A stretch of DNA of 55,569 nt from Mesaphorura yosii (Eukaryota > Arthropoda > Collembola > Poduromorpha > Tullbergiidae), in contig WIXG01000444.1 in assembly GCA_009869945.1 (NCBI GenBank), positions 1 to 55,569 on the forward strand, given 5' to 3'. A model generated the notes under the pieces. That model was not told where the DNA came from. It did not search any database and was given only the letters and a program-made list of their open reading frames with translations. A program made the position numbers and the translations under genes. How positions within the stretch are numbered: the first letter of the stretch is position 1; every line of letters begins with the position of its first letter. This document shows positions 43,501 to 52,054 of this stretch, one piece after another.

Positions 43501-44823
43501 GTTGCACAATACCACCCGTTTTTTCAGCATTTAATTGCAAAGTTGGCTGATGCTGGCTATCTTCGATACATAAACGAGAGAGATGAAGTCGTCGGAAAAG
43601 GGGGAAGGGCTATTCCAACATTGGAAGAGCTGCGAGCGAAGGCAGACCGCCTCGCACACGAGCTGCGTGGGAAGCTTGAAGGTAGGAGGAGTACCCTGAT
43701 GGAAATCTCCAACCAAATGGGAGGCAAGCTTCACGCGGTGCTGAGGGGTGAGGCGAACCCACTCAAGACCCTGTTCCCCTCGAAGCAGGACGGCAGCTGC
43801 ACATACAGCATCGAGCGTTTCTACGAGGAGTTTCCAGACCTGGTGCAGTGCAACACGCTCGCCAAGGAGATTCTGAGAGCCCTAGTGCCTCGAATCTCAG
43901 GTGCGTCGGGTGCAGCCGCTGTTGTCCGTGTTTTAGAGGTTGGAGCAGGAACGGGAAGCACCACACGTCACATGTTGGAGAGCTTGAGCACTCTTGAGCG
44001 GCAAGTGGAGTTTGAGTATGTCTTCACAGACATTTCCAGTGTCTTTTTTCGTGGTGCTCGAGAAAAGCTTGTCAGGTTAGCTCCGGCGATTGCTAGCAAA
44101 GTCAGCTACAAAGTTCTCAACCTCGAGCTGGAGCCGGGCTCACAGGGATTTACTCCTCACTCTTTTGATGTTGTGATTGGGTCGAACGTCGTCCACGCCA
44201 CGAAATGCATTCAACAATCGCTAGAGCACATTGGCCAACTGCTCAGGGCGGAAGGTATCTTGGTTCTTTGTGAATACATCCAGCCAATTCTGGCCCTGGA
44301 CGTGGCTTTTGGATCGCTGAATGGGTGGTGGCGATTCAAGGAGTCGGACCCGGACCGAAGTGACCATGCGTTCATGAGCCCTGCTACGTGGACCCGCGTG
44401 CTCAACAGAGCAGGGTTTGTCGACGCGAAGTGTCTGGGCTACCCTGTAGCAGTCATAATCGCGGCAAATGGGAAATATGTTGGTCAGTGTGGTCACGTTC
44501 TAGGAGCGAACCAGCAGCTGCAGCGGGAGGACTACACACCGGAGAACTTGGAAATTGTGCGCCAAGCCCTGATAAAAATCGTGAGTGAAGTCACTGGCCT
44601 AGAACCTAACGAAATTGATGAGGACGCGGAAATGAGAGAGCTTGGCTTGGACTCTCTGATGAAAATTGAACTGGCGAACAAATTGACGGAAGGATTCGGG
44701 TTGAAGGAGGCCTCTCAACTGGTCGATCGGCATCCGTGTCTGTCCGCATTGACAAAGGCTGTAGCGGCGACTCGAGATCGTCAGCCAATGCATAGCCGAC
44801 CACTCAGTTCTACAGAAAAATGA
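40567..44823 (+). CDS. Intronless type I polyketide synthase, KS-AT(degenerate)-MT-ACP
   Basis: One 1418-codon frame without introns. Ketosynthase (1-~430) begins MEDIAIIGMSFRFPG and has the full triad: Cys170 (DTACSSSLVA), His304 (EAHGTGTSVGDP) and His346 (KTNIGHTEMAAG). The acyltransferase-like part (~520-870) has CFGLGEYVGACVSG where GHSLGEY is expected, so the nucleophile Ser is Gly639; it ends in the usual post-AT linker (IPKYAFDKSKKYWYP). A SAM methyltransferase (~930-1290) has VLEVGAGTGSTT at ~1122 and FDVVIGSNVVHA. The acyl carrier domain carries LGLDSLMKIEL with phosphopantetheine site Ser1363. No ketoreductase, dehydratase, enoylreductase or thioesterase is visible, so a small, methylated, unreduced product and a partner AT and release enzyme are predicted. 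Lack of introns and domain style suggest transfer from bacteria or fungi. Cytosolic. ATTAAA near 44893 may be the polyadenylation signal. Confidence 0.93.
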   Translation: MEDIAIIGMSFRFPGHCNDVPEFWELLYTSKDAITTSDARWGDQTPLPTNKYAGFLDDVECFDSNFFSILPKEALKMDPQHRQLMELHWEALESACIPLEEVRGSRTGVFAGVSWNQYQNLSLRSGLDRATAMGHHDLYLTTGTTHSLASGRVSFFFDLRGPSITIDTACSSSLVATHLACQSLRTCECDMAFASGISLNLSPETSTNFTQAGMLGDRCRAFDVNANGYVRSEGGAVLVLKKYSRAVEDGSRVLGLLKTTALNQDGHGCTGITAPNTQAQQELYRMALRSVNLSPREIDYIEAHGTGTSVGDPVELGSIVEVFGEISSKANSKVIGVGSVKTNIGHTEMAAGLAGIIKIILALEKEHLPPSLHFTSPNPKAPCLERTGLEILAAGRKWPKRDSPRYATISSYGFSGTNAIAIVCDAPDASKYGAIQKIKAKSGAMGEAAVTPAYGILTLSARTKLSLDGLRARYLKHLAVTSSSGSSSSVPAWMNTCYTSNVGRTHFSQHRCAIVIDGKMSGTRDVEKYFGSEEGSMVGGSKWKIQPTMELLLTGCCSKEQVKEAARFFEIFEPFRTAMEDCADKIRQLCAFELLDIIHQPSVSGACKYEKLIPFSIEYSFAQLLLKMGVSFTRCTCFGLGEYVGACVSGMLDLASTIKLLVSLSDLSDSSLSKYTMIGVGGDISGVPTPPDVTIVQIRQPKTSARFAIVCGLAEHMKHVSASILQRGLCVQALTGFEKPASNVSSAFIQIVKGLSRSAPSIMDFRAGIDGVTVRRSDPPISDSFWLARGSHSESDANRSLELDTCVFAMGIRHEANLALTNELQTSAGSDSSWLTVFDEKSFYDTVAALYKLGGTLDFRRLHSRTSSALRLIDIPKYAFDKSKKYWYPPTPLSRKALGSCSREHDLVVLSHVTLCQDKLRRLEIEAPSRWAPEVQSYEDDLQELCLCHILAALVMLAGPDPLSSGISTKRLEEMTGVVAQYHPFFQHLIAKLADAGYLRYINERDEVVGKGGRAIPTLEELRAKADRLAHELRGKLEGRRSTLMEISNQMGGKLHAVLRGEANPLKTLFPSKQDGSCTYSIERFYEEFPDLVQCNTLAKEILRALVPRISGASGAAAVVRVLEVGAGTGSTTRHMLESLSTLERQVEFEYVFTDISSVFFRGAREKLVRLAPAIASKVSYKVLNLELEPGSQGFTPHSFDVVIGSNVVHATKCIQQSLEHIGQLLRAEGILVLCEYIQPILALDVAFGSLNGWWRFKESDPDRSDHAFMSPATWTRVLNRAGFVDAKCLGYPVAVIIAANGKYVGQCGHVLGANQQLQREDYTPENLEIVRQALIKIVSEVTGLEPNEIDEDAEMRELGLDSLMKIELANKLTEGFGLKEASQLVDRHPCLSALTKAVAATRDRQPMHSRPLSSTEK

Positions 44824-45073
44824 ACTCTTTATCAGCCTCTTTCACTAGCCGCAATCATGCAATCTGCCTGAATTTGTTAGCCGTGCTGTTTTTATTAAAC
44901 TCATCTGTCACTACTTAGTTGGTTTGTTCAATCTAACCTCGTTTATTGAATGTGCAGCAAGTATAAGAAGTGTATTCATCTACACTGGGTATCAATAAGA
45001 TAGGATCAGCCATACTTCTGATCACAAACTTTTAGCGTTTTGTACAGTCAAGCTGACATTTTCCACGCTTATA

Positions 45074-46651
45074 CAGCCCGCTCAGCAGTTATAAGGCAGT
45101 TAACTCTTTTATTTATATCTTCGTAATTACAAAACCGACCGGGCTCCTTTTAACAAAGGACGTTGCAACTTATACTTCCTTTGAACTGACAAACTTTCAT
45201 ACAAATCTCTTACTTCATTGTGGAGATATTCGGTGAAATGACAAATCGTGGTGTTCAGTAGCTATAAGGCACTTGTGAAGTTCTGGTCGGTAATTCATTT
45301 CATGTTTCAATTAGTACTTTGTCATTGCACCTTGACCCAAAATGACTTGGAAGATGCGATCTTTCATACTATTTATTAGAGTTCTTAGGGTTTCCAGCGA
45401 GATATTGGACCAGGCTCGTTGAATAGCTGCTTTCAGCTCAGGAATGCTGGAGTACTGCTTTCCATGGCCGTAAACCTGCCTCACTAAGATGCCCCAGAGA
45501 TTCTCCACGGGGTTCAGGTCAGGGCTTTTAGATGGCCAGTCCAGCACACGTATCTTTTTTCGTGCCAGCCAATTTCTTGTGCTCTGCGATGAGTGGATGC
45601 TCGCATTATCTTGTTGAAGAATCCAGCCTCGACCCCCGAGCTTGGCTCCGCGTTTGACCAGATGCCCTTCTAAGACCTCCTGATAATCAAGCGAGTCAGA
45701 TCTAGGCTTAATCTCCACAAGGTCGGTCGTTCCGTTATAGCCAAAGCCTCCCCAATACATAATTGAGCCACCTCCTGGAAGTGGTATTTTTGTCGTGAAT
45801 TTATCTGACGGAATAAAGTAAAATGCTGACAAGTGTCTGCATTTTCTCAGCGTACCCGCTTGTCTTTTGGAGAATAATTGCTTCTCGTTCCGAATGTCGT
45901 GCCAGTAGTAGGCGTATCCATCCGGCCCATCCAGGTTGAATTTCTTCTCATCAGAAAAGACAACTTTCTGCCACTCACCATCCCATGACATGTGCTCCCG
46001 TGCGAATTGCAGGCGATTTGCAATGTGTGCCTCAGACAGAGGTGGCTTGCATAATTTCTTGTACCAAGTCAAGAAGGGATGATTTGAAATTGCCTTGTAA
46101 ATGGTTCCAATAGAAAGCCGTTTGGGAAGCTCACGTTGTATTTCCCGAATTGACAACCCATCAGTCTTCGCTAACTGCACGATCTTCCTCTCATCACGCT
46201 CAGTGATCTTCTTTGGAGGTCCAGTGTAGCTTCGCGTGCCGTATTTTTCTCCTAATCGCAAGTAATTCTGAACTACGCACCGCGACCGATTCAGGTGATC
46301 AGCAATTGCTTGCTGGCTCACACCAAGCTCGTGCATAACTTTAATCTGGCCAATTTCGCCCTCGGTGAGACGTGTTGCTCTGGGCATTATGCTTCGACAA
46401 CTCTGAACTGATCGCGACCAAATGCAAGCGAGAACTGTGCAAAATTGTGTATGTGCCTTATAGCTGCTGAACACTGTCGGTCAGGATTAATTTGAATATC
46501 TCCGTCAGGGAACGAGCGAATTGTATGAAACTTTACCAGTATGAATGAAATTGAACCCACTACTTCCTGTGATAACGGGAGCCCGGCGAGTTTATTGGGC
46601 GCCGAGATACAGGTAGAAGTATTACCTGCCTTATAACTACTGAAAGTACTG
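45074..46651 (-). mobile_element. Tc1-like transposon A, IR/DR type, apparently complete
   Basis: Both ends read TACAG then, after 6-7 bases, TCAG-AGTTATAAGGCAG (left from 45074; right from 46651 on the other strand), with TA duplications at 45072-45073 and 46652-46653. The inverted repeats are about 200 bp, imperfect, and each contains a second direct copy of the motif at its inner edge (45255-45272 and 46453-46470). Such IR/DR ends with two transposase-binding sites are known from Tc1 relatives such as Sleeping Beauty. Length 1578 bp. It is inserted in the 5' region of Tc1-B. Confidence 0.88.
45311..46387 (-). CDS. Tc1-like DD34E transposase, intact, one intron
   Basis: The start MPRATRLTEGEIGQIKVMHE at 46387 opens a helix-turn-helix pair (VSQQAIADHLNRSRCVVQNY; GLSIREIQRELPKRLSIGTI) separated by a GPPKKIT linker. 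The catalytic triad is Asp in VVFSDEKKFNLDG, Asp in WILQQDNASIHSS and Glu in PDLNPVENLWG, with 34 residues between the last two. An 81-bp intron with consensus ends (45775-45855, GTACGC...TTCCAG) splits KRQAG|GGSIMYWGGFGYNG; it is a multiple of 3 with no stop, so unspliced RNA also stays open. Spliced length is 331 aa, typical for Tc1. No damage was found, so the element may be active. Confidence 0.9.
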   Translation of the reverse strand: MPRATRLTEGEIGQIKVMHELGVSQQAIADHLNRSRCVVQNYLRLGEKYGTRSYTGPPKKITERDERKIVQLAKTDGLSIREIQRELPKRLSIGTIYKAISNHPFLTWYKKLCKPPLSEAHIANRLQFAREHMSWDGEWQKVVFSDEKKFNLDGPDGYAYYWHDIRNEKQLFSKRQAGTLRKCRHLSAFYFIPSDKFTTKIPLPGGGSIMYWGGFGYNGTTDLVEIKPRSDSLDYQEVLEGHLVKRGAKLGGRGWILQQDNASIHSSQSTRNWLARKKIRVLDWPSKSPDLNPVENLWGILVRQVYGHGKQYSSIPELKAAIQRAWSNISLETLRTLINSMKDRIFQVILGQGAMTKY

Positions 46652-46948
46652 TAGCACTGAAACATTTTACTTTGCATGCAAAGTTTCAGACTTTTCTGTT
46701 CACTGGTACTGGCAAAAGAATGGAATATCACAAAGATAGAATCTTTCTGGTTTATACTCAGTTTGACGCTTGAATTTGCACTGTACGTATCTGACGCTAC
46801 GATGGGAAGATCCACTACCCTGGCTGAATTTGAGAGAGGCCAACTCACGACTCTGAACAGCTTAGGCTGCTCACAAAGAAGAATTGTTTCCGAAATCGGA
46901 CGCTCACAAAATGAAGTACGAAACTTTCTGATTTTGGGCGACCACAAC

Positions 46949-49608
46949 CAAGGTGTGAAAAAATCATGATTTTTACGAAAAAATAAAAAAAATCCGATTT
47001 TTATGATAATTATCCGATTTTTTCAAAAACCTCAAGAAAGCCACATTTGATCGCCACGATCGAGCACATTGGACTTTGCCCTAGTACAAGAGTAAAGTCC
47101 AATGTATTTTTGACTATTTTCCTCGTTGGAATGACCTGAAACACGAAATTACTTCCTCGTGCTTGTTTCGTACGTGACCACAACACAGAACAAGGAAGTC
47201 GAGGCTAAAATTCGGCTTTTTCTTGCATCTTGTTCTGTATATAAATGCAGTGCACAACATCAGAGACACCTCCTTTTGGGAGTTGATGTCATCAGGCACA
47301 CATCACATTTCTTTCTCGTTCTCCTGCTTGTCTCAATTTCAAAAGCCAGTGACTGAAAATTGGAGTTGATCGAGAAACGGCCAAAATACTCAAGTTTAGT
47401 GTAAGTGTAAACTTGATCCGTCAATTTCCAACAAGTTTCAAGCCAATAAATATGCCTCGAGTAAAGAATCCAGTGTGGAACTTCTTCAATTGTACAGTGA
47501 AGGAAGGCAACAAAGGTTTCTGGACAACCTGAAAAAAGTGCAAAAAGGAGTTTCAATGTATCGTCCCTCGAATGAAGAAGCACTTGGAAATCTATACGCC
47601 GTCTGATGCAGCATCCTCAAGCTCAACAGCAGCTGAACCACAACATGAACAGTGCTTCGGCTCTTGCAGGAGAAGTAGGGCCTCCACCACCGAAAACTCC
47701 AAGAATGCAACCCAAACTAACTGTTGGAAGGGATCATGCAATCATTCAAACCTCACCAAGATACGCCAAAGAGATTTCCACCCAAATTGCAAAAATTTTT
47801 TACGCAACCAACACACCGTTTCGCCATGTTGAAAATAAAGAATTCATCAAAACTTTCAACATGTTGCGACCAGGCTTCAAACCTCCAACACAGAAACAAA
47901 TTGCCGTCAGCCTCCTAGATGAAAATTATGAACTGATACGAGACCAAGTGAAAATAAAGTTCGATGGACAAACAGTGTGCATGAGTCTCGACGAGTGGTC
48001 TAACAAACGCAATGATCCCATTGTTTGCTGTTCCATCACAGACACTTATGGAAACACAATGCTGGTGAATTCTGTGGACACATCTGGCAACCCACACACC
48101 GGAGAATACTTGACAGAACTTGCCCCAAAAGTGATTGGTGACTGTGAAGCCGAATGTGGAGTCAAAGTGCGAAGTTTTGTGACCGACAACACAGAAAATG
48201 TGTCTGTATTAAGAAATTTGGAAAACATCAATGTCATACAATACGGCTGCTCTGCTCACATCTTCAACCTGTTAGCTGAAGACGTCACTGTTGCCAATGT
48301 TAAAAAACAAGTGGTTAAAATTGTGAAGTACTTTCGAAATACACACCTGCCATCAGCCTAGTACAAACAGGCTGAAGGAACTTTGCTAACAGTTTCCAAC
48401 AGAAGTGAGATGGAACACAGTGGGAGGCTGCTTTCGATCATATCTTCAAATCGTGGTAAATTAGTACAAATTTGTGAGGACCACCGTGAGGAAGTGAAAA
48501 AAGAAATCTAGAAATTGGTGAATGATGTGAAGGTCGCTCGCAACGCCGAAGACTGCAGAGACCGACTGCTTACAATTTCAAGAGCCCTCGACCGTGCCCA
48601 ACGTGACAATACTACTATTGCTGTGGCTTTCGAAATTTGGAATGAACTTAAACAAAAACTGAGTGAACAACCAAAGCAAGTGCAAGACAAATTTGAAAGA
48701 CGAATGAAGATGGCAATGTGTGGCGGTAATCATTTCTCATGCACCGAGCATAACATGCTCGACCACAGATTCAGAGGGGAAAGATTGACAGAAGAACAAA
48801 AAGCTTCAGCCTACAAATTAATTGATGACATCAATGACAATTTCCCTGCAATTCTGATGGTGTATGTGGCGGGTGACAAACCATTCCCAAAACATATGTT
48901 CGGCGTTCAATTTCGAGAAGTCGCACCGATAACATAGTGGAGATCATTGGCCGTGGAGGAAGACCTGCTCAACTTTAAGGAACTTAAAACATCTTGGATT
49001 TTAATGTGTGAACAATTTCTGTCTGTAACTGCGTCAACTGCAGGGTTGGAGAGGATTTTTTCCATATTTGGTTTCGTCCAATCGAAACTGGGAAACGAAA
49101 AAGCTGCAAAGCTCACGTTTATGTTCAGACACCTCAACGAAAAAGAACCTAATCAGAAGAAATCAAGTTTGAAGTGGATTTGGCAAGACGATGACGAAGA
49201 AGACACAGCAGTTGTGGACACCATCTCTGAGCCAGAGCAAAGGTTAGAAAGTTCGGTGTCGGATGGTGATGATGACTGAGAGACGCGCGGTACGTTTGTA
49301 CACATGTATATATGCTGATTCGCTGTAAATACGCTTTCTTTAGAAGTTAAGAGCATTAAAAAATCCAAATAATATTAAAAATTAAAAAATTAAACTGTAC
49401 GGGAAGTTGGCCTGATCGCTGAACTCGATTTGATTTTTCAATATCAATTGAGTATCTTCCCTTGTACAAGCAAACACATTAAAAAAATATATCAAACCAA
49501 TTTACATCTTTTTCTGAAACTTTAAGCAGTTGCAGTCGCATTTTCTCACATTTTTTTAATTTCATAATTATCATGATTTTTTCCTGTGATAATTATCAAC
49601 ACACCTTG
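46949..49608 (+). mobile_element. BED-finger hAT transposon B nested in Tc1-B
   Basis: Ends CAAGGTGTG (46949-46957) and CACACCTTG (49600-49608) are perfect inverses, with AAAAATCATGATTTTT-like subterminal sequence at the left and ATCATGATTTTTT at the right. Flanking 8-mers ACCACAAC (46941-46948) and ACCAGAAC (49609-49616) match at 7 of 8, a typical hAT duplication with one mutation. Removing the element and one copy restores the Tc1-B reading frame. Length 2660 bp, close to hAT-A after removal of its insert. Confidence 0.9.
47455..49279 (+). pseudogene. hAT-B transposase, interrupted by several stops
   Basis: Begins with a BED finger (MPRVKNPVWNFFNCTVKEGN, KKCKKEFQCIVPRMKKHL) in which one Cys codon is now TGA. 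After a frame change near 47600 it continues IAKIFYATNTPFRHVENKEF, CMSLDEWSNKRNDPIVCC, FVTDNTENVSVLRNLE and IQYGCSAHIFNLLAEDV. TAG stops at 48359-48361, about 48509 and about 48936 interrupt the rest. The C-terminal dimerisation motif TASTAGLERIFSIFGFVQSK and an acidic tail end at TGA 49277-49279. Homologous in order and length to hAT-A and hAT-C. Confidence 0.88.
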
Positions 49609-50509
49609 ACCAGAACCACACTAGATTCTTATCAGGCCATCTAAAAGCTGCCACGGAACGAGATGAAAGGAAAATTGGTCAACTAGCTGCGACCGGGAAG
49701 TTTTCACTCCGAGAAATACGGAATCAGCTGCTCCTTCAACACATCCGTCGTGACGAATCAACAACATACCCTTCATAAGTGGTGCAAAAAAACAAGGTAA
49801 GCCTCTTCTGACGCAAGCTCACGTCGAGGCGCGTCTGAACTTTGCCAAGGATCACTTGGGGTGGGAAAAAGATTGGTAGCACATGGTCTTTTCGAACGAA
49901 AAGAGGTGGAATTTAGATGGACTCGATGGATATTATTGACATTATATGCGGAAGGATCTGGGATTTTTCTCCAAGCGACAGCATGGTACATGTAAATACT
50001 TAAAACCTACGCGGGTACGTTGTGTGTGACGCACAAAATTTTCGTGTTCTCGCAGGTAGTGGATCCAATGTTCTGAGGTAGCGTTGCATACAATGGTACG
50101 ACCGAAATATCGCTACGCCTAAACTCAGACGGCTATCAGGCCGAAGTGATTCTGAATAGAAGAGGCTATACAACTACTAAAGCAATTAACATAGAATTTT
50201 TGGTTGACTGCATTTGTCAAGTAACAGGAGAAGCTTGACATGATCCCATATTTTTGATACAACCCTGTTCACGATTCTTGCTTACTAGAGAGAAAATCCG
50301 GAAAGTTTGCACTTTTGTCGAAGCATGTGTAGTAACAATATGGGAAGTTTGGCACTGATACAACAAGATGCTAAGGAGTTATGAGAATAGAAGTGGGCGA
50401 TCCTATCTTATTAATACTCATTGTACGTCAACATACGCAGCATGACTATCTCTCATCAAATTACTACAAGTGGACTAGACATCAGAGGATCCGAGCAGTC
50501 ATTGTGTTC

Positions 50510-51640
50510 TCATTTAAATTTGAAAAGTTTCGCAAATGCATCCCTGAAGTCCTTGCGAAAGAGTCCATAAATTAGTGGGTTGACGATTGAAGCAAGCAGT
50601 TGCATGAACATGAAGGCCATGGTGACCCACATCGGAAATTCGTCCGGTTTCAACCCAGCGTACGCGAAGCAGGCCTTCATCATTCGGGTGCTCGTGATTG
50701 GAATAGCGAGGATGACGAATGCGGCGACGACGATCATCATGGACTTGAGGACTTTCGCGTTGACCTGCGCTTCCTTTCCATCGCCCTTTGCCTCTCCCTT
50801 GGATACCTTCACGATCTTGATATTCATGATGACGATTAGTGGCATCGGGATCACGGCAATGATGTCGTTGTAGACAACCCAATAAAATGAGTCGGGACAT
50901 TCAAGCCAGCGAAAGTCGCAAATACCAGCCGGGTAGTCGTATGCAATCTGAAGCAAAAGAACTCGTGTAAGAGTAGATAACCCTTCCAATGTTTGCAGTC
51001 TAGGGTCCAAAGCTAAACTGAACTAACCCAGCTGCCGTCATTCAGAAGTGCAGAGACGGGTCCCGCATTGAAGAAGGTGAGCCAGCTTAGTGCGCACAGG
51101 ATAATGAGACGCTTCTCATTCACGATTTGGTGATAATGTAAGGGTCTGGTCACTGCCTGCAAGTGGAACAAGGAAAATGAGATGGCTACTTTTTAATGGC
51201 AGTAATTTAAGCATACTTACTATGTATCGGTCTATGGTGATGATGAACATCGTGTAGAGGGAGGCCAGCATCATTCCCAGGTTGAGTGCCCCCTGAATCC
51301 TGCACAGTGTGGGTTCGACCACGCGGGTGTCCAGGAATACAGTGAGCGCAGAAGACCAGAACTCCAGCGAGCAGGTACAGATATCAGTAATTGCCAAATT
51401 GACTATCAGAATGTTGGAGATCTGATTCTTAATCTGTAGACCCGGATCCTTGAATATGGCGATAACGACTGCAACGTTGCCAACGAATCCAATAAGGGAC
51501 AGGATCAAGATGATGCTGCCGTATACGATTCGCTCGTAGAGACTCCGCTGGAACGTGTAGTCGATCGGAAGTGTTTCCGGAGGCTGCAGACACATGACTC
51601 CCGTGTGGTTGTTCTGCGGGAAAAAACCGAGCCACATCAT
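50510..51640 (-). CDS. Class A (rhodopsin-like) GPCR, orphan
   Basis: Three exons read leftwards: 51640-51221, 51156-51028 and 50947-50510, joined in phase 0 (donors GTAAGT and GTTAGT), giving 328 aa. The extracellular N-terminus has an NHT glycosylation site. Seven helices are seen: GSIILILSLIGFVGNVAVVI (with the GN of TM1), ILIVNLAITDICTCSLEFW (LAxxD-like TM2), LNLGMMLASLYTMFIITIDR with DRYIAV at the end of TM3, RLIILCALSWLTFF (TM4), VVYNDIIAVIPMPLIVIMNI (TM5), KSMMIVVAAFVILAIPITS (TM6, without CWxP) and AFMFMQLLASIVNPLIYGLF (TM7 with NPxxY). A short C-tail RKDFRDAFAKLFKFK follows. Cys in TLCRI and in WLECP fit the TM3-ECL2 disulfide. The missing CWxP argues against a standard amine receptor; peptide or orphan receptors fit better. 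Start chosen at ATG 51640 as the first Met before TM1. Confidence 0.87.
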
Positions 51641-51712
51641 CTTGATAGTAGAATTCAATACAACCGAGTCAGCACAGTAAACGAGCGGCAGGAACGGAAG
51701 AATTGGAATCAA

Positions 51713-52054
51713 TGGACCCGCGGCCCCAACTTTCGTTTTATCAGCCGATTTCAGCGTGCAAGAACCCTAATTGAGCCAATCAGCTGTGAGTCGATCGAGT
51801 TCCTATCAAGGATGACTTCACTCTATCTTTCCCTACTAATTCGGGCAACTTGTCACAAGTCACGAGACTTGAGAACTTGTTGTGTGTGATGGAATTAGTG
51901 GGCCCTTCATTAGCGATGTCCTTCAGTTCGCAGTGCTTCAGTCCATGGCACTTACTCGGTTAGCGCTCAGACGGACAAATTGAATCGGTTCTCTAGACTT
52001 CACATAGAAAGCACACATGAAACGATGATGCGTGGATTCGTGGTGCTGCAGTGT
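51713..52054. other. 5' flank of GPCR
   Basis: No coding support. It should hold the GPCR promoter, but no clear TATA box was identified. Confidence 0.4.

Larger units (their letters stand above)
44983..50423 (+). mobile_element. Tc1-like transposon B, host of two later insertions
   Basis: Ends are imperfect inverted repeats: CACTGGGTATCAATAAGATA from 44983 and, on the other strand, CAATGAGTATTAATAAGATA from 50423, both continuing GGATC. TA flanks both sides (44981-44982, 50424-50425). Its transposase runs on the + strand: MGRSTTLAEFERGQLTTLNS (46801-), then after the hAT insertion ATERDERKIGQLAATGKFSL, KPLLTQAHVEARLNFAKDHL and FSNEKRWNLDGLDGYY, with many stops later. Removing Tc1-A and hAT-B leaves about 1.19 kb, a normal Tc1 length. 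An intron (49986-50055) follows KRQHG. The element starts 160 bp after the PKS stop codon. Confidence 0.85.

Noticed and set aside
40766..44803. Numerous reverse-strand frames in the PKS gene
   Set aside because: Shadows of a GC-rich coding frame with intact catalytic motifs on the plus strand.
45311..46474. Transposase start at 46474 with a 29-residue N-terminal extension
   Set aside because: Family members begin at the MPR motif, which is at 46387; the extension lies in the terminal repeat region and has no conserved feature.
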